DNA of 64,000 nucleotides from Actinomycetota bacterium (GTDB lineage: Bacteria > Actinomycetota > Acidimicrobiia > Acidimicrobiales > Iamiaceae), in NCBI GenBank assembly GCA_019639075.1, contig JAHBSO010000012.1, positions 21,811-85,810 of the forward strand, read 5' to 3'. The notes under the pieces were generated by a model. The model was not told the origin of the DNA, did not search any database, and saw only the letters and a program-made list of their open reading frames with translations. Of the stretch, positions 26,579-35,644 are shown in pieces. The translations under genes were made by a program, and so were the position numbers. Numbering within the stretch: the stretch's first letter is position 1; each line of letters starts with the position of its first letter.

Positions 26579-26618
26579 CCGCCGTCCGGGCCACCGGCCC
26601 GGGGCGTCGGACCCGAAC

Positions 26619-27242
26619 GTGGAGCTCTCCGAGGCGATCCGCCGACGCCGGATGGTGCGGGCCTACCGGACCGATCCCGTCGACCCCGGCGTCGTGGACC
26701 ACCTCTGCGACCTGGCCCGACGCGCGCCGTCGGCCGGCCACAGCCAGGGCCTCGACCTGCTGGTGCTCGAGGGCGCGGATCAGGTCGGTTCGTACTGGGA
26801 CGTGACGCTGCCGCCGGCGCGGCGGGCGACCTTCCGTTGGCAGGGCCTGCTCCGGGCCCCGGTCCTGCTGGTGGTCGTGGTCGATCCCGAGGCCTACGTG
26901 GCCCGCTACGCCGAGCCGGACAAGGCGGCGACGGGCCTGGGCGGGGGAGCGGCGAACTGGTCCGTGCCGTTCTGGTGGGTCGATGCCGGCGCGGCGATCG
27001 AGCACGTGCTGCTCGGCGCGGTCGAGGCCGGCCTGGGCGCATGCCTGTTCGGGCTGTTCGAGCACGAGGCGGCGGTGGCGGCGCGCTTCGCGGTTCCGGA
27101 GGGTCGGCGGTTGGTCGCGAGCATCGCGATCGGGCACCCCGATCCCGGCTCGGACGGGCCCGGACGGTCGGCCGATCGGCGTCGTCGAGGCCTCGACGAG
27201 GTGGTCCATCGGGGTGGTTGGACGTCACAGGCGGCGCCCTGA
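26619..27242 (+). CDS. Nitroreductase-family FMN oxidoreductase
   Basis: A 207-aa member of the nitroreductase fold. The start MELSEAIRRRRMVRAYRTDPVD and the loop ARRAPSAGHSQGLDLLVLEG are the FMN-binding signature. The segment VDAGAAIEHVLLGAVEAGLGACLFG matches the second conserved region, and RRLVASIAIGHPD the third. GTG start 40 bases after the upstream gene. It would use NAD(P)H to reduce a small molecule; the substrate is unknown. It precedes the Rpf gene but with a 147-base gap. Confidence 0.85.
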   Translation: MELSEAIRRRRMVRAYRTDPVDPGVVDHLCDLARRAPSAGHSQGLDLLVLEGADQVGSYWDVTLPPARRATFRWQGLLRAPVLLVVVVDPEAYVARYAEPDKAATGLGGGAANWSVPFWWVDAGAAIEHVLLGAVEAGLGACLFGLFEHEAAVAARFAVPEGRRLVASIAIGHPDPGSDGPGRSADRRRRGLDEVVHRGGWTSQAAP

Positions 27243-28160
<918 letters not shown>

Positions 28161-28173
28161 GCCTGCGCTCGAT

Positions 28174-28209
28174 CGTCGAAGGCCCCGGCTCCGGCCGGGG
28201 CCTTCGACG
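28174..28209 (+). terminator. 16-bp stem terminator after the Rpf-like gene
   Basis: CGTCGAAGGCCCCGGC and its exact complement flank the loop TCCG. There is no T-tract, as is common for actinobacterial hairpin terminators. It lies 13 bases after the stop codon. Confidence 0.85.
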
Positions 28210-28311
28210 CGTCCGGACCCGTGTCGGTCGGGTGACGATCGTGCGACCGGCGTCACATCCGAGGTCGTCCTGTGGTTCGATGGAAGCGACGCGACCGAGG
28301 AGGTCCGCCCG

Positions 28312-28749
28312 GTGCAGGTGCAGATCGTGCTCCAGGAGAAGGGTGCCGACGTGGTGACGGCGGTCCCCGACACGACGATGCGCGACGTGATCGCGCTGCT
28401 CGACGAGGCGAGGATCGGCGCCGTCGTCATCTCCGCCGACGGTCGGCGGTTGGACGGCATCCTGTCCGAGCGCGACGTCGTGCGGGCCCTCGCCCGTCAC
28501 GGCGCCGATGCCCTCGATCGCCCGGCTCGCGAGGTGATGACCACCGGTGAGCTGTGCACGTGCGGCCTCGAGGACACCGTCGAATCGCTGATGACGACGA
28601 TGACCGAGCGGCGGGTCCGCCACATCCCCGTGGTCGTCGACGGCGACATCGGCGGTCTCGTGAGCATCGGCGACGTCGTGAAGTCCCGCATCTCGGTCCT
28701 CGAACACGAGACCCGAGCGCTGCACGACTACATCACCAACCCCTACTGA
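28312..28749 (+). CDS. Tandem CBS-domain protein
   Basis: A 145-aa protein made of two CBS motifs, which together form one Bateman module. The first spans DVVTAVPDTTMRDVIALLDE to GILSERDVVRALARHG. The second spans REVMTTGELCTCGLEDTVES to GLVSIGDVVKSRI. Such modules bind adenine nucleotides. No catalytic domain is attached, so it probably acts as a sensor for another protein. GTG start after GAGGAGG. An inverted repeat GTGACG/CGTCAC (28232-28256) lies in its upstream gap. Its 3' end overlaps the convergent menE by 17 bases. Confidence 0.88.
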   Translation: MQVQIVLQEKGADVVTAVPDTTMRDVIALLDEARIGAVVISADGRRLDGILSERDVVRALARHGADALDRPAREVMTTGELCTCGLEDTVESLMTTMTERRVRHIPVVVDGDIGGLVSIGDVVKSRISVLEHETRALHDYITNPY

Positions 28750-29887
28750 CCATGAGGCGGTGGACCTTGCCCGACGGGGTCCGGGGGAGGGTGTCGACCA
28801 CCTCGACCACCTTCGGCGCGGCGTAGGCGGGGAGGACGTCGCGCACGACGGCGCGCAGGTCGGTGAGCGTCGGCACCGGGTGGCCGGGCCGCGGCACGAT
28901 CACGGCGACGACCGCCGCGCCCCACTCGGGGTCGGGCCGGCCCACGACCGCGACCTCCGCGACGCCGGGGTGCTCGGCGATCGCGGCCTCGACCGGTGCC
29001 GGCCAGACGTTCTGGCCCCCGGTGACGATCAGGTCGTCGGCGCGGCCGTGCACCTCCAGACGGGATGGTCCACCAGTGGTCGCCACGAGGCGGCCGCGGT
29101 CGCCGGTGCGGAACCAGCCCTCGTCGTCGGTGATCCCGACGACCTCGCCGTCGGGGGAGCGCAGTCCGCGGGCGAGCATCGGGCCCCGGACCTCGATCTC
29201 GTCGTCGGACCCGATCCGGAGCTCGACGCCGGGGAGCGCGGTGTCGTCGTAGACGATGCCGCCGCCGGTCTCGGTGAGCCCGTAGGTGCGGACGACGTTC
29301 GTGGGCCGGCGCACGCCGTCGGCCGATCCGCCGAGGACGATCCACCGGTACCCGGTCGGGTCGATGCGGTCGAGGGCGGTGGGCACGAGCGACACCAGGG
29401 TCGACCCGAGGGTGCGGGGCGCGTCGCCGACGACGTCGGCGTCGAACCCGGGCAGCACGTCGACGGGCGTCGCGGTGAGGACGGACCGCACCACCACGCC
29501 GAGACCGCCGATGTGGGCCAGCGGGAGGCAGGCGAGCCAGCGGTCGGTGGCCGGGTCGACGCCGAGGTGGGCGTGCACGGCCTCCGCGTGGGCGGCGAGC
29601 CCGGCGCCGGTGTGCACCACGAGCTTGGGCGCGCCGGTGGACCCGCTGGTCGCGACGACGAGGGCATCGCCGCCCCGGAGCGGCGGAGCGTCGGCCTGAC
29701 CCGTCGACCTCCGGCCGTCGGGGCCGACGACGACGTGCGGTCGGGCCGCGTCGAGCAGGGCCTGCCGGGCGGGGCCCGGAAGGCGGGGGTCGACCGGCAG
29801 CACGGCATCGCCGGCGTTCCAGGCCCGTCGGAGCTCGTCGAGGAACCGGGGGCTGCCCGGGAGGTCGAGCGCGATGAGCCGGGCCAC
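28733..29887 (-). CDS. menE: O-succinylbenzoate-CoA ligase (MenE)
   Basis: A 384-aa AMP-forming ligase, short as actinobacterial MenE proteins are. ATSGSTGAPKLVVHT is the AMP motif, and GRADDLIVTGGQNVWPAPVEAA and RTPSGKVHR carry the hinge and catalytic Lys. It would convert o-succinylbenzoate to its CoA ester in menaquinone synthesis. The call rests on short length and on menA, menH, menD, menF and menG nearby. GTG start, divergent from menA. Alternative: another small acyl-CoA ligase. Confidence 0.85.
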   Translation of the reverse strand: MARLIALDLPGSPRFLDELRRAWNAGDAVLPVDPRLPGPARQALLDAARPHVVVGPDGRRSTGQADAPPLRGGDALVVATSGSTGAPKLVVHTGAGLAAHAEAVHAHLGVDPATDRWLACLPLAHIGGLGVVVRSVLTATPVDVLPGFDADVVGDAPRTLGSTLVSLVPTALDRIDPTGYRWIVLGGSADGVRRPTNVVRTYGLTETGGGIVYDDTALPGVELRIGSDDEIEVRGPMLARGLRSPDGEVVGITDDEGWFRTGDRGRLVATTGGPSRLEVHGRADDLIVTGGQNVWPAPVEAAIAEHPGVAEVAVVGRPDPEWGAAVVAVIVPRPGHPVPTLTDLRAVVRDVLPAYAAPKVVEVVDTLPRTPSGKVHRLMVSRGW

Positions 29888-29947
29888 GCGGCCAGCCTGG
29901 CACGTCCGGTTCGGGGCCGGTGACGGATCCCGGCCAGAATCGGCGGC

Positions 29948-29965
29948 ATGGAGCGCCGCAGGTGA
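29948..29965 (+). other. Possible five-codon upstream ORF coupled to menA
   Basis: ATGGAGCGCCGCAGGTGA encodes MERRR and stops on the menA start (GTGA overlap at 29962-29965). CAGAAT, a weak -10, is seven bases upstream of this ATG, so the mini-ORF would begin at the transcript 5' end. Speculative. Confidence 0.3.
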
Positions 29966-30843
29966 ACGTCTGGATCGCCGGGGCCCGTCCCCGAACCCTC
30001 CCGGCCGCCGTGGTGCCGGTGCTGGTCGGCACCGCGTGTGCGGTCGACAAGGTCGACGGAGGCCTGATCTGGTGGCGGGCGGTGGCCGCCATGGTCGTCG
30101 CGCTGGCCCTCCAGGTGGCCACCAACTACGCCAACGACTACAGCGACGGCGTCCGGGGAACCGACGCCGACGACAAGCGGGTCGGTCCGGTCCGGCTCGT
30201 CGGCCAGGGGCTGGCGTCGCCGGCGTCGGTGAAGCGGGCGGCGATGGCGTCGTTCGCCGTGGCCGGCGTGGTCGGTACCGCGCTCGCGATCGCGGTGGGG
30301 CCGGAGCTGTTCGTGGTGGGTGCGCTGGCGATCGGGGCCGGATGGTTCTACACGGGTGGTCCGCGGCCCTACGGCTACGCGGGGCTGGGCGAGGCCTTCG
30401 TCTTCGTGTTCTTCGGAGTGGTCGCCACCGCGGGCTCGACCTACGTGCAGACCGGGGAGCTGGACGCGCTGGGGCTCGCCGCGTCGGTCCCGGTGGGCCT
30501 CCTGGCGACCGCCCTGCTCGTGGTCAACAACCTGCGGGACATCCCCGGCGACACGCTCGTCGGGAAGCGGACCCTCGCCGTGCGGCTGGGCGATCGGCGC
30601 ACCCGGTGGCTGTACACCGGCTGCATCGTCGTCACCTTCGTGTGCGTCCCGTTCGTGGCCGGGCTCGGCGGGCGGCCCGCCGCCGCGGTGGCGCTCCCGG
30701 CGGTGATCCTGGCCTCCAAGCCCGTCACCCAGGTGCTCTCGGGGGCTCGGGGACCGGAGCTGATCCCGGTGCTCGGCGCGACCGGGCGGGTCCAGCTCGT
30801 CTTCGGGGTGCTGTTCGCCGCCGGGCTGGCGTTCATCCCGTAG
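29962..30843 (+). CDS. menA: 1,4-dihydroxy-2-naphthoate polyprenyltransferase (MenA)
   Basis: A 293-aa UbiA-type prenyltransferase with about eight membrane helices. The N-terminus WIAGARPRTLPAAVVPVLVGTA and the first Asp-rich motif NYANDYSDGVRGTD are typical of MenA. The second region is NNLRDIPGDTLVGKRTLAVRLGD. It attaches the isoprenoid tail to DHNA at the membrane. GTG at 29962 with GGAG eight bases upstream. Its 3' end overlaps the convergent menH by 11 bases. Confidence 0.93.
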   Translation: MNVWIAGARPRTLPAAVVPVLVGTACAVDKVDGGLIWWRAVAAMVVALALQVATNYANDYSDGVRGTDADDKRVGPVRLVGQGLASPASVKRAAMASFAVAGVVGTALAIAVGPELFVVGALAIGAGWFYTGGPRPYGYAGLGEAFVFVFFGVVATAGSTYVQTGELDALGLAASVPVGLLATALLVVNNLRDIPGDTLVGKRTLAVRLGDRRTRWLYTGCIVVTFVCVPFVAGLGGRPAAAVALPAVILASKPVTQVLSGARGPELIPVLGATGRVQLVFGVLFAAGLAFIP

Positions 30844-31624
30844 CGAGCCAGTCGGCGATCGCTGCCGCGGTCGCACCGGGACGCTCCAGGTGCGCGGCGT
30901 GACCGGCGTCGGGCACCTCCACCCGGGTCGCGTTCTCCCCGATCGCGGCGGCCATGCGTTCGGCGATGGCGGTGAACTTCGCGTCGAGCGCACCGGTCAT
31001 CAGGAGGACCGGCATCGCCAGAGAGCCGAGCTCGTCCCACCACGTCGGGTCCATCGTCCCCGTACCCGCGGCCCGCAGCGACGCGGCGAGCCCCTCGGGT
31101 CGGTTCGCCCTCCGGGCCAGGAGGTCGTGGGTCGACGGTTCGAGCGACGCGAAGAGCGGCTGCGCGAGCCACTCGTCCACGAACGCCTCGGTGCGGACGT
31201 CCTCGACGTGGTCGGCCAGGTCCGCGTCGGCGGTTCGCCGCGCGGCACGGTCGGCCGGGTCGTCGATCCCGGCGGTCGCGCCGAGGAGGACGAGGCCCTC
31301 GACCAGGTCCGGCCGGTCGAGGGCGAGGCGGAGCGCCACCCGTCCACCCATCGAGTAGCCCACGTAGGTGGCAGGACCCGTGGCGGCGGCGAGCAGTCCG
31401 GCCGTCGTCGTGAGGTCGCTCCGGTCGAGCGAGGGGTCGGTGGCGCCGTGGCCGGGGAGGTCGACGGCGACGATGCGGCGCCCGGTGGTGAGGAGTCCGT
31501 CGACGACCGGCGTCCAGCTCCGTCCGCCCTGCGTGAACCCGTGGACCAGCACCAGGTCGGGGCGGGTGCCGTCGGCGAGGACGACCGACGGGAGGGCGAC
31601 GTCTCGACCGGGCACGTGCCCCAT
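30833..31624 (-). CDS. menH: Alpha/beta hydrolase, probable MenH (SHCHC synthase)
   Basis: A 263-aa alpha/beta hydrolase. LVLVHGFTQGGRSW is the oxyanion region, GYSMGGRVAL holds the nucleophile Ser and DAGHAAHLERP the catalytic His. MenH removes pyruvate from SEPHCHC to give SHCHC. The assignment comes from its place opposite menD and beside menA. I chose ATG 31624 rather than GTG 31666 because the extra residues are encoded by one arm of an inverted repeat. Alternative: an unrelated esterase. Confidence 0.75.
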   Translation of the reverse strand: MGHVPGRDVALPSVVLADGTRPDLVLVHGFTQGGRSWTPVVDGLLTTGRRIVAVDLPGHGATDPSLDRSDLTTTAGLLAAATGPATYVGYSMGGRVALRLALDRPDLVEGLVLLGATAGIDDPADRAARRTADADLADHVEDVRTEAFVDEWLAQPLFASLEPSTHDLLARRANRPEGLAASLRAAGTGTMDPTWWDELGSLAMPVLLMTGALDAKFTAIAERMAAAIGENATRVEVPDAGHAAHLERPGATAAAIADWLATG

Positions 31625-31643
31625 CGTTCCAGACCCGGTGGCG

Positions 31644-31697
31644 GGCTTTCCCCTGTGGTTCTGCACCGTCCGCCGTGCAGAACCACAGGGGAAAGCC
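31644..31697. repeat. Perfect 23-bp inverted repeat in the menH/menD divergent promoter
   Basis: Arms 31644-31666 and 31675-31697 are exact reverse complements around an 8-base loop (CGTCCGCC). The left arm starts GGCTTTCCCCTGTGG and ends CTGCAC. The element sits almost midway between the two start codons (31624 and 31720). Both divergent transcripts would carry the same sequence, containing AGGGGAA. It could be an operator, a cruciform or a small repeat element. Confidence 0.9.
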
Positions 31698-31719
31698 GTG
31701 GGCCTGCTCAGATGGGGAC

Positions 31720-33501
31720 GTGACCGTGCCGCCGACCGCCGACGAAGGCGTCCTCAACGCCACCTTCTGCGCCACCCTCGTCGACGAGTGGGTGCGGTCC
31801 GGGGTCACCGATGCCGTCGTCGCGCCGGGTTCGCGATCGACGCCCCTGGCCCTCGCCCTCGCGGCGCGACCCGAGCTGGCGGTGCAGGTGCACCACGACG
31901 AACGGGCCGCCGGATTCGTCGCGCTCGGGCTCGGAATGGCCACCGGTCGTCCCGCGGTGGTGCTCACCACGAGCGGCACCGCGGCGGTCGAGCTGCACCC
32001 CGCGGTCGTCGAGGCCCACCAGGCCGGGGTGCCGCTCGTCGTCGCCACCGCGGACCGGCCGCCCGAGCTGCACGACGTGGGCGCCCCCCAGACCGTCGAC
32101 CAGACCCACCTCTTCGGCCGGGCGGTCCGATGGTTCGCCGAGCCCGGTCCGCCGGCGCCGGCCGCCGCGTCCACGTGGCGCTCGCTCGCCTCGCGCTCGG
32201 TCGTCGAGGCCGTGGACGGGGTCGGCGGTCCCGGACCCGTGCACCTGAACCTCGCGTTCCGCGAACCCCTGCTGGGACGGGCGGCGCCCCTGCCGGCGGG
32301 CCGGGGCGAGGGGGAGCCGTGGCACGTGGGGGGTGGCACCCGGACCACGGTCGACCGACGCGGCCTCGAAGGACTCACCGCCGTCCTCGACGGCGCTCGC
32401 GGCGTCATCGTCGCCGGTGCCGGTTGTGGGCCGGTCGACGACGTGGTCGCGCTGGCCGACGCCGCCGGCTGGCCGATCCTGGCCGATGCCCGGTCGGGCT
32501 GTCGCAGCGCCGGCCGACCGGCGATCCTGCACGCCGACGCATTGCTCCGCTGCGAACGGTTCGCGGAGGACGTGGTGCCCGAGGTGGTGCTGCGCCTGGG
32601 CGCCCCTCCGGCGTCGAAGGTGCTGGCCGGCTGGTTGGCTGCGTCGGGCGCCCGCCAGGTCGCCGTCGACGCCGACGGCCGATGGTTCGACCCCGATCGC
32701 ACGGCCACCCACGTGGTCCGGGCCGATCCCGGTTCGGTGCTGCGCGCCCTCGCCCGGAGCTTCGACGGCGGCTGGGTCGGCGACTGGGGTGGGCGCTGGG
32801 CCGCCGCCGAGGCGTCGGCGTCGGCGGCGGTCGACGCGGTCCTGGCCGGCCACGACGAACCGACCGAACCGGGCGTGGCGCGGACGCTGTGCCGTTCGCT
32901 CCCGGGGCACGCCTCGCTCGTCGTGTCGTCGTCCATGCCGATCCGCGACGTCGAGTGGTTCGGCGGCCCCACCGCCGTTCGGGTCCTCGCCAACCGTGGC
33001 GCGAACGGGATCGACGGTGTGGTCTCGACGGCCGTCGGGGTCGCCCTCGCCGCCCGGTGGGCCGGCGGACCGACGGTCGCGCTGGTGGGTGACGTCGCGT
33101 TCCTCCACGATTCCAACGCGCTCCTCGGCCTGGCCGCCCGGGGCGTCGACCTCACGATCGTGGTCGTCGACAACGACGGCGGCGGCATCTTCTCCTTCCT
33201 CCCGCAGGCCGAGGCGTTGGACACCGAGCGGTTCGAGCAGCTGTTCGGCACCCCGCACGGGGTCGACCCGCTCGCGGTCGCCGCGGCCCACGGCATCGAC
33301 GGCACGACCGTGACCGCCGCACCGGAGCTCGCCGGCGTCCTCCGCGGAGCCCTCGACCGCGGCGGCGTCCACGTGGTGCGGGTGGTCACCGACCGGGCCG
33401 CCAACGTCGCCGTCCACCGCGAGATCCACGACGCCGTCGCCGCCGCCCTCGCGTCGTCACACCCGGGGTCGGACCCCAACCGTGCAGGGGACGGGGTGTG
33501 A
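31720..33501 (+). CDS. menD: SEPHCHC synthase (MenD)
   Basis: A 593-aa thiamine diphosphate enzyme that joins isochorismate and 2-oxoglutarate. VVAPGSRSTPLALALA and HHDERAAGFVALGLGMATG lie in the N-terminal Pyr domain. The ThDP motif runs VALVGDVAFLHDSNAL to VVDNDGGGIFSFLPQ. GTG at 31720 with GGGGAC upstream is preferred. The frame extends upstream through the inverted repeat. MenD is the first committed enzyme of the classical menaquinone route. Confidence 0.95.
   Translation: MTVPPTADEGVLNATFCATLVDEWVRSGVTDAVVAPGSRSTPLALALAARPELAVQVHHDERAAGFVALGLGMATGRPAVVLTTSGTAAVELHPAVVEAHQAGVPLVVATADRPPELHDVGAPQTVDQTHLFGRAVRWFAEPGPPAPAAASTWRSLASRSVVEAVDGVGGPGPVHLNLAFREPLLGRAAPLPAGRGEGEPWHVGGGTRTTVDRRGLEGLTAVLDGARGVIVAGAGCGPVDDVVALADAAGWPILADARSGCRSAGRPAILHADALLRCERFAEDVVPEVVLRLGAPPASKVLAGWLAASGARQVAVDADGRWFDPDRTATHVVRADPGSVLRALARSFDGGWVGDWGGRWAAAEASASAAVDAVLAGHDEPTEPGVARTLCRSLPGHASLVVSSSMPIRDVEWFGGPTAVRVLANRGANGIDGVVSTAVGVALAARWAGGPTVALVGDVAFLHDSNALLGLAARGVDLTIVVVDNDGGGIFSFLPQAEALDTERFEQLFGTPHGVDPLAVAAAHGIDGTTVTAAPELAGVLRGALDRGGVHVVRVVTDRAANVAVHREIHDAVAAALASSHPGSDPNRAGDGV
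33458..33484. repeat. Dispersed 27-bp palindromic element, inverted copy at the menD 3' end
   Basis: CACACCCGGGGTCGGACCCC followed by AACCGTG is the reverse complement of the units that follow. It lies within the last codons of menD, so part of the coding end is made of repeat sequence. Confidence 0.7.
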
Positions 33502-33643
33502 TGCCGGCGGGTCGGTGCACGTCACGGTTGGGGTCCGACCCCGGGTGTGATGCCGGCGGTCGGTGCACGTCACGGTTGGGGTCCGACCCCGGGTGTGATG
33601 CCGGCGGGTCGGTGCACGTCACGGTTGGGGTCCGACCCCGGGT
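33498..33643. repeat. Three tandem 48-49 bp units containing the dispersed palindrome
   Basis: Units start at 33498, 33547 and 33595 with GTGATGCCGGCGG. The second lacks one G. Each contains CACGGTTGGGGTCCGACCCC then GGGTGTG. No spacers separate them, so this is not a CRISPR array. They fill the gap between the convergent menD and menF and may act as terminators. Confidence 0.85.
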
Positions 33644-33661
33644 GTGACGTCGACCGTCGGG

Positions 33662-34888
33662 TCAGGGGCGGACGATGGCGCCGAGCATCGCTTGGAGCTT
33701 GGCGCGGGTCTCGATGAGCTCGGTGGCCGGGTCCGAGTCGCCGACCAGTCCGTTGCCGGCCACGACCCGGGCGACGGCACCTTCGATCGACGCCCCCCGG
33801 ATCGACACGGCGAATTGGCCGTTGCCGCCCGCGTCGACCCATCCGACCGCACCCGCGTAGCGGCCGCGGTCCAGGGCCTCGAGCTCGTCGATGACCCGCA
33901 ACGCCGCGTCGCGGGGCCGACCGCAGACCGCCGGGGTCGGGTGGAGCGCCTCGACCAGCTCGAGGATCGACGCCGGCGGGTGCGAGAGGCGGCCCTCGAC
34001 GTTGGTCGCCAGGTGCTGCACGTTGGCGAGGGGCACGACCGACGGTTCGGGCTCGTAGTCGACGTAGGACGCGAACGCGAGCAGTCCGTCGTGCACCGCG
34101 TCGATGGTGACCTGGTGCTCCTGGCGGTAGGTCGCCGACGCGAGGAGCCCGGCCGCGAGGCGGGCGTCGGCCGCCGGGTCCCCCCGTCGGGGGGCGGTCC
34201 CGGCCATGGGTTGGGCCCGAACGACGTCGGCCGACCGGCCGACCAGCAGTTCGGGGCTGGCCCCGCAGAACCCGTCGACGAGGTAGAGGAAGCAGTCCGG
34301 GTAGGCCTGCGAGAGCCGGAGCAGGACGGTGGCCACCGGGATCGGCGCGTCGGCGGTGACCACGACCTCGCGGGCCAGCACCACCTTGTCGAGCTCGCCG
34401 GCGCGGATGCGGGCCGTGGCCTCGGCGACCGCGTCGGTCCACGCGGCCGGTGCCCGCGACGCCCGGACCTCGAACGCCCCTGGGCCCGGCGGCGGCGGGT
34501 GTTGCGCCGCGCCGGCGAGGTGGGCGTCGAGCGTGGCGATCGGGTCGATCGTCGATCCGGTCGGGCCGACCGCGGTGACCCAGCGGGTGCCGTCGGCGTC
34601 ACGACCGACCAGTAGTGCGGGCACGACGACGTCGGCATCGGCGCCCGGAAGGAAGGGGAGGGCGGTGAACCCCACCGGTCCCGAGCCCGGTCGCTCGACC
34701 TCGTCGTCGACCTCGATCGCTGCCAACGCCTCGGCCACGTCGCTCCGGCCGACCCGGAGCGCGACCCCCCGACCGGCGAAGCCGACCCGGTTCCGGCTGA
34801 ACAGAACCCCATCACCCCCGGCCACCGCCAGCGGGTCGACGTCGCGGTCGAGGCGACGGGTCGTCGCCGTGAGGTCCACCTCGGTCAC
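33662..34888 (-). CDS. menF: Isochorismate synthase (MenF/EntC type)
   Basis: A 408-aa chorismate-utilising enzyme that makes isochorismate for MenD. Conserved elements: RAGELDKVVLAREVVV, GASPELLVGRSADVVRAQPM, HPTPAVCGRPRDAAL, GAVGWVDAGGNGQFAVSIRG and GNGLVGDSDPATELIET, the metal and substrate site. GTG at 34888 overlaps the menG stop by four bases, giving a menG-menF operon. Convergent with menD across the tandem repeats. Confidence 0.93.
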   Translation of the reverse strand: MTEVDLTATTRRLDRDVDPLAVAGGDGVLFSRNRVGFAGRGVALRVGRSDVAEALAAIEVDDEVERPGSGPVGFTALPFLPGADADVVVPALLVGRDADGTRWVTAVGPTGSTIDPIATLDAHLAGAAQHPPPPGPGAFEVRASRAPAAWTDAVAEATARIRAGELDKVVLAREVVVTADAPIPVATVLLRLSQAYPDCFLYLVDGFCGASPELLVGRSADVVRAQPMAGTAPRRGDPAADARLAAGLLASATYRQEHQVTIDAVHDGLLAFASYVDYEPEPSVVPLANVQHLATNVEGRLSHPPASILELVEALHPTPAVCGRPRDAALRVIDELEALDRGRYAGAVGWVDAGGNGQFAVSIRGASIEGAVARVVAGNGLVGDSDPATELIETRAKLQAMLGAIVRP

Positions 34889-35583
34889 CGGCGGGTGCCG
34901 ACGAGGAGTTGCGAGATGCCACCCGAGAGAAGGGTTCGCTCGACGTCGTCGAAGCCGACCTCGCGGAGCATGGCGAGCATCTCGTCGGGCTCGGGCAGGT
35001 AGGCGACCGAGTCGGGGAGGTAGCGGTACGCGGCGCGATCGCTCAGGAGGCCGCCGATCACCGGCACCACCTTGCCGAAGTAGATGCCGTGGCCGAACCG
35101 CAGCACCGGGTTCGCCGGCTCGGCCACCTCGAGGAGCGCGATCCGGCCGCCGGGGCGGACCACCCGGGCCAGTTCCGCGAAGAACGGTCCGAGCTCGCGG
35201 AAGTTGCGGAGCGCGAACCCGCAGGTGACGCCGTCGATCGAGCCGTGGGCGATCGGCAGCCGGAGGGCGTCGCCCTGGACCAGCGGCGCCGTGGTCCGGG
35301 CCGCGTCCAGCATGCCGAAGGACAGATCGACCCCGATCGGGCGGAGGCGGGCGTCCTGGAGCATGCGGCAGAGGTCGCCGGTGCCGGCGGCGAGGTCGAG
35401 GACGACCGAGCCGGCCGGGAGCCCCAGGTCGGCGATCGTCCGCTTCCGCCAGCCGACGTCCATGCGGAACGTCATGATCCGGTTCACCATGTCGTAGCGG
35501 GGCGCGATCGTGTCGAACATCTCCCGCACCGCGGTCACCTTCTCGTCGCCGGTGGGGAGCGGTTCGGTCGTGGAGCGGGCCAT
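34885..35583 (-). CDS. menG: Demethylmenaquinone methyltransferase (MenG/UbiE)
   Basis: A 232-aa SAM-dependent C-methyltransferase, the last step of menaquinone synthesis. REMFDTIAPRYDMVNRIMTFRMD is the UbiE N-terminal signature, VVLDLAAGTGDLCRML is SAM motif I and VTCGFALRNFRELG the second UbiE signature. ATG at 35583 has TACGCT six bases upstream, so a leaderless mRNA is likely. It is translationally coupled to menF and divergent from yaaA. Confidence 0.95.
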   Translation of the reverse strand: MARSTTEPLPTGDEKVTAVREMFDTIAPRYDMVNRIMTFRMDVGWRKRTIADLGLPAGSVVLDLAAGTGDLCRMLQDARLRPIGVDLSFGMLDAARTTAPLVQGDALRLPIAHGSIDGVTCGFALRNFRELGPFFAELARVVRPGGRIALLEVAEPANPVLRFGHGIYFGKVVPVIGGLLSDRAAYRYLPDSVAYLPEPDEMLAMLREVGFDDVERTLLSGGISQLLVGTRR

Positions 35584-35644
35584 CCGGCGAGCGTAGGCCC
35601 GTGGCGTCGAGGGGCCGGGCGGGACGCTTGTAGGGTCGCCCGCC

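Noticed and set aside
33498..33643. Possible CRISPR array in tandem repeats after menD
   Set aside because: The 48-49 bp units touch each other with no variable spacers, are palindromic inside, and have no cas genes nearby.
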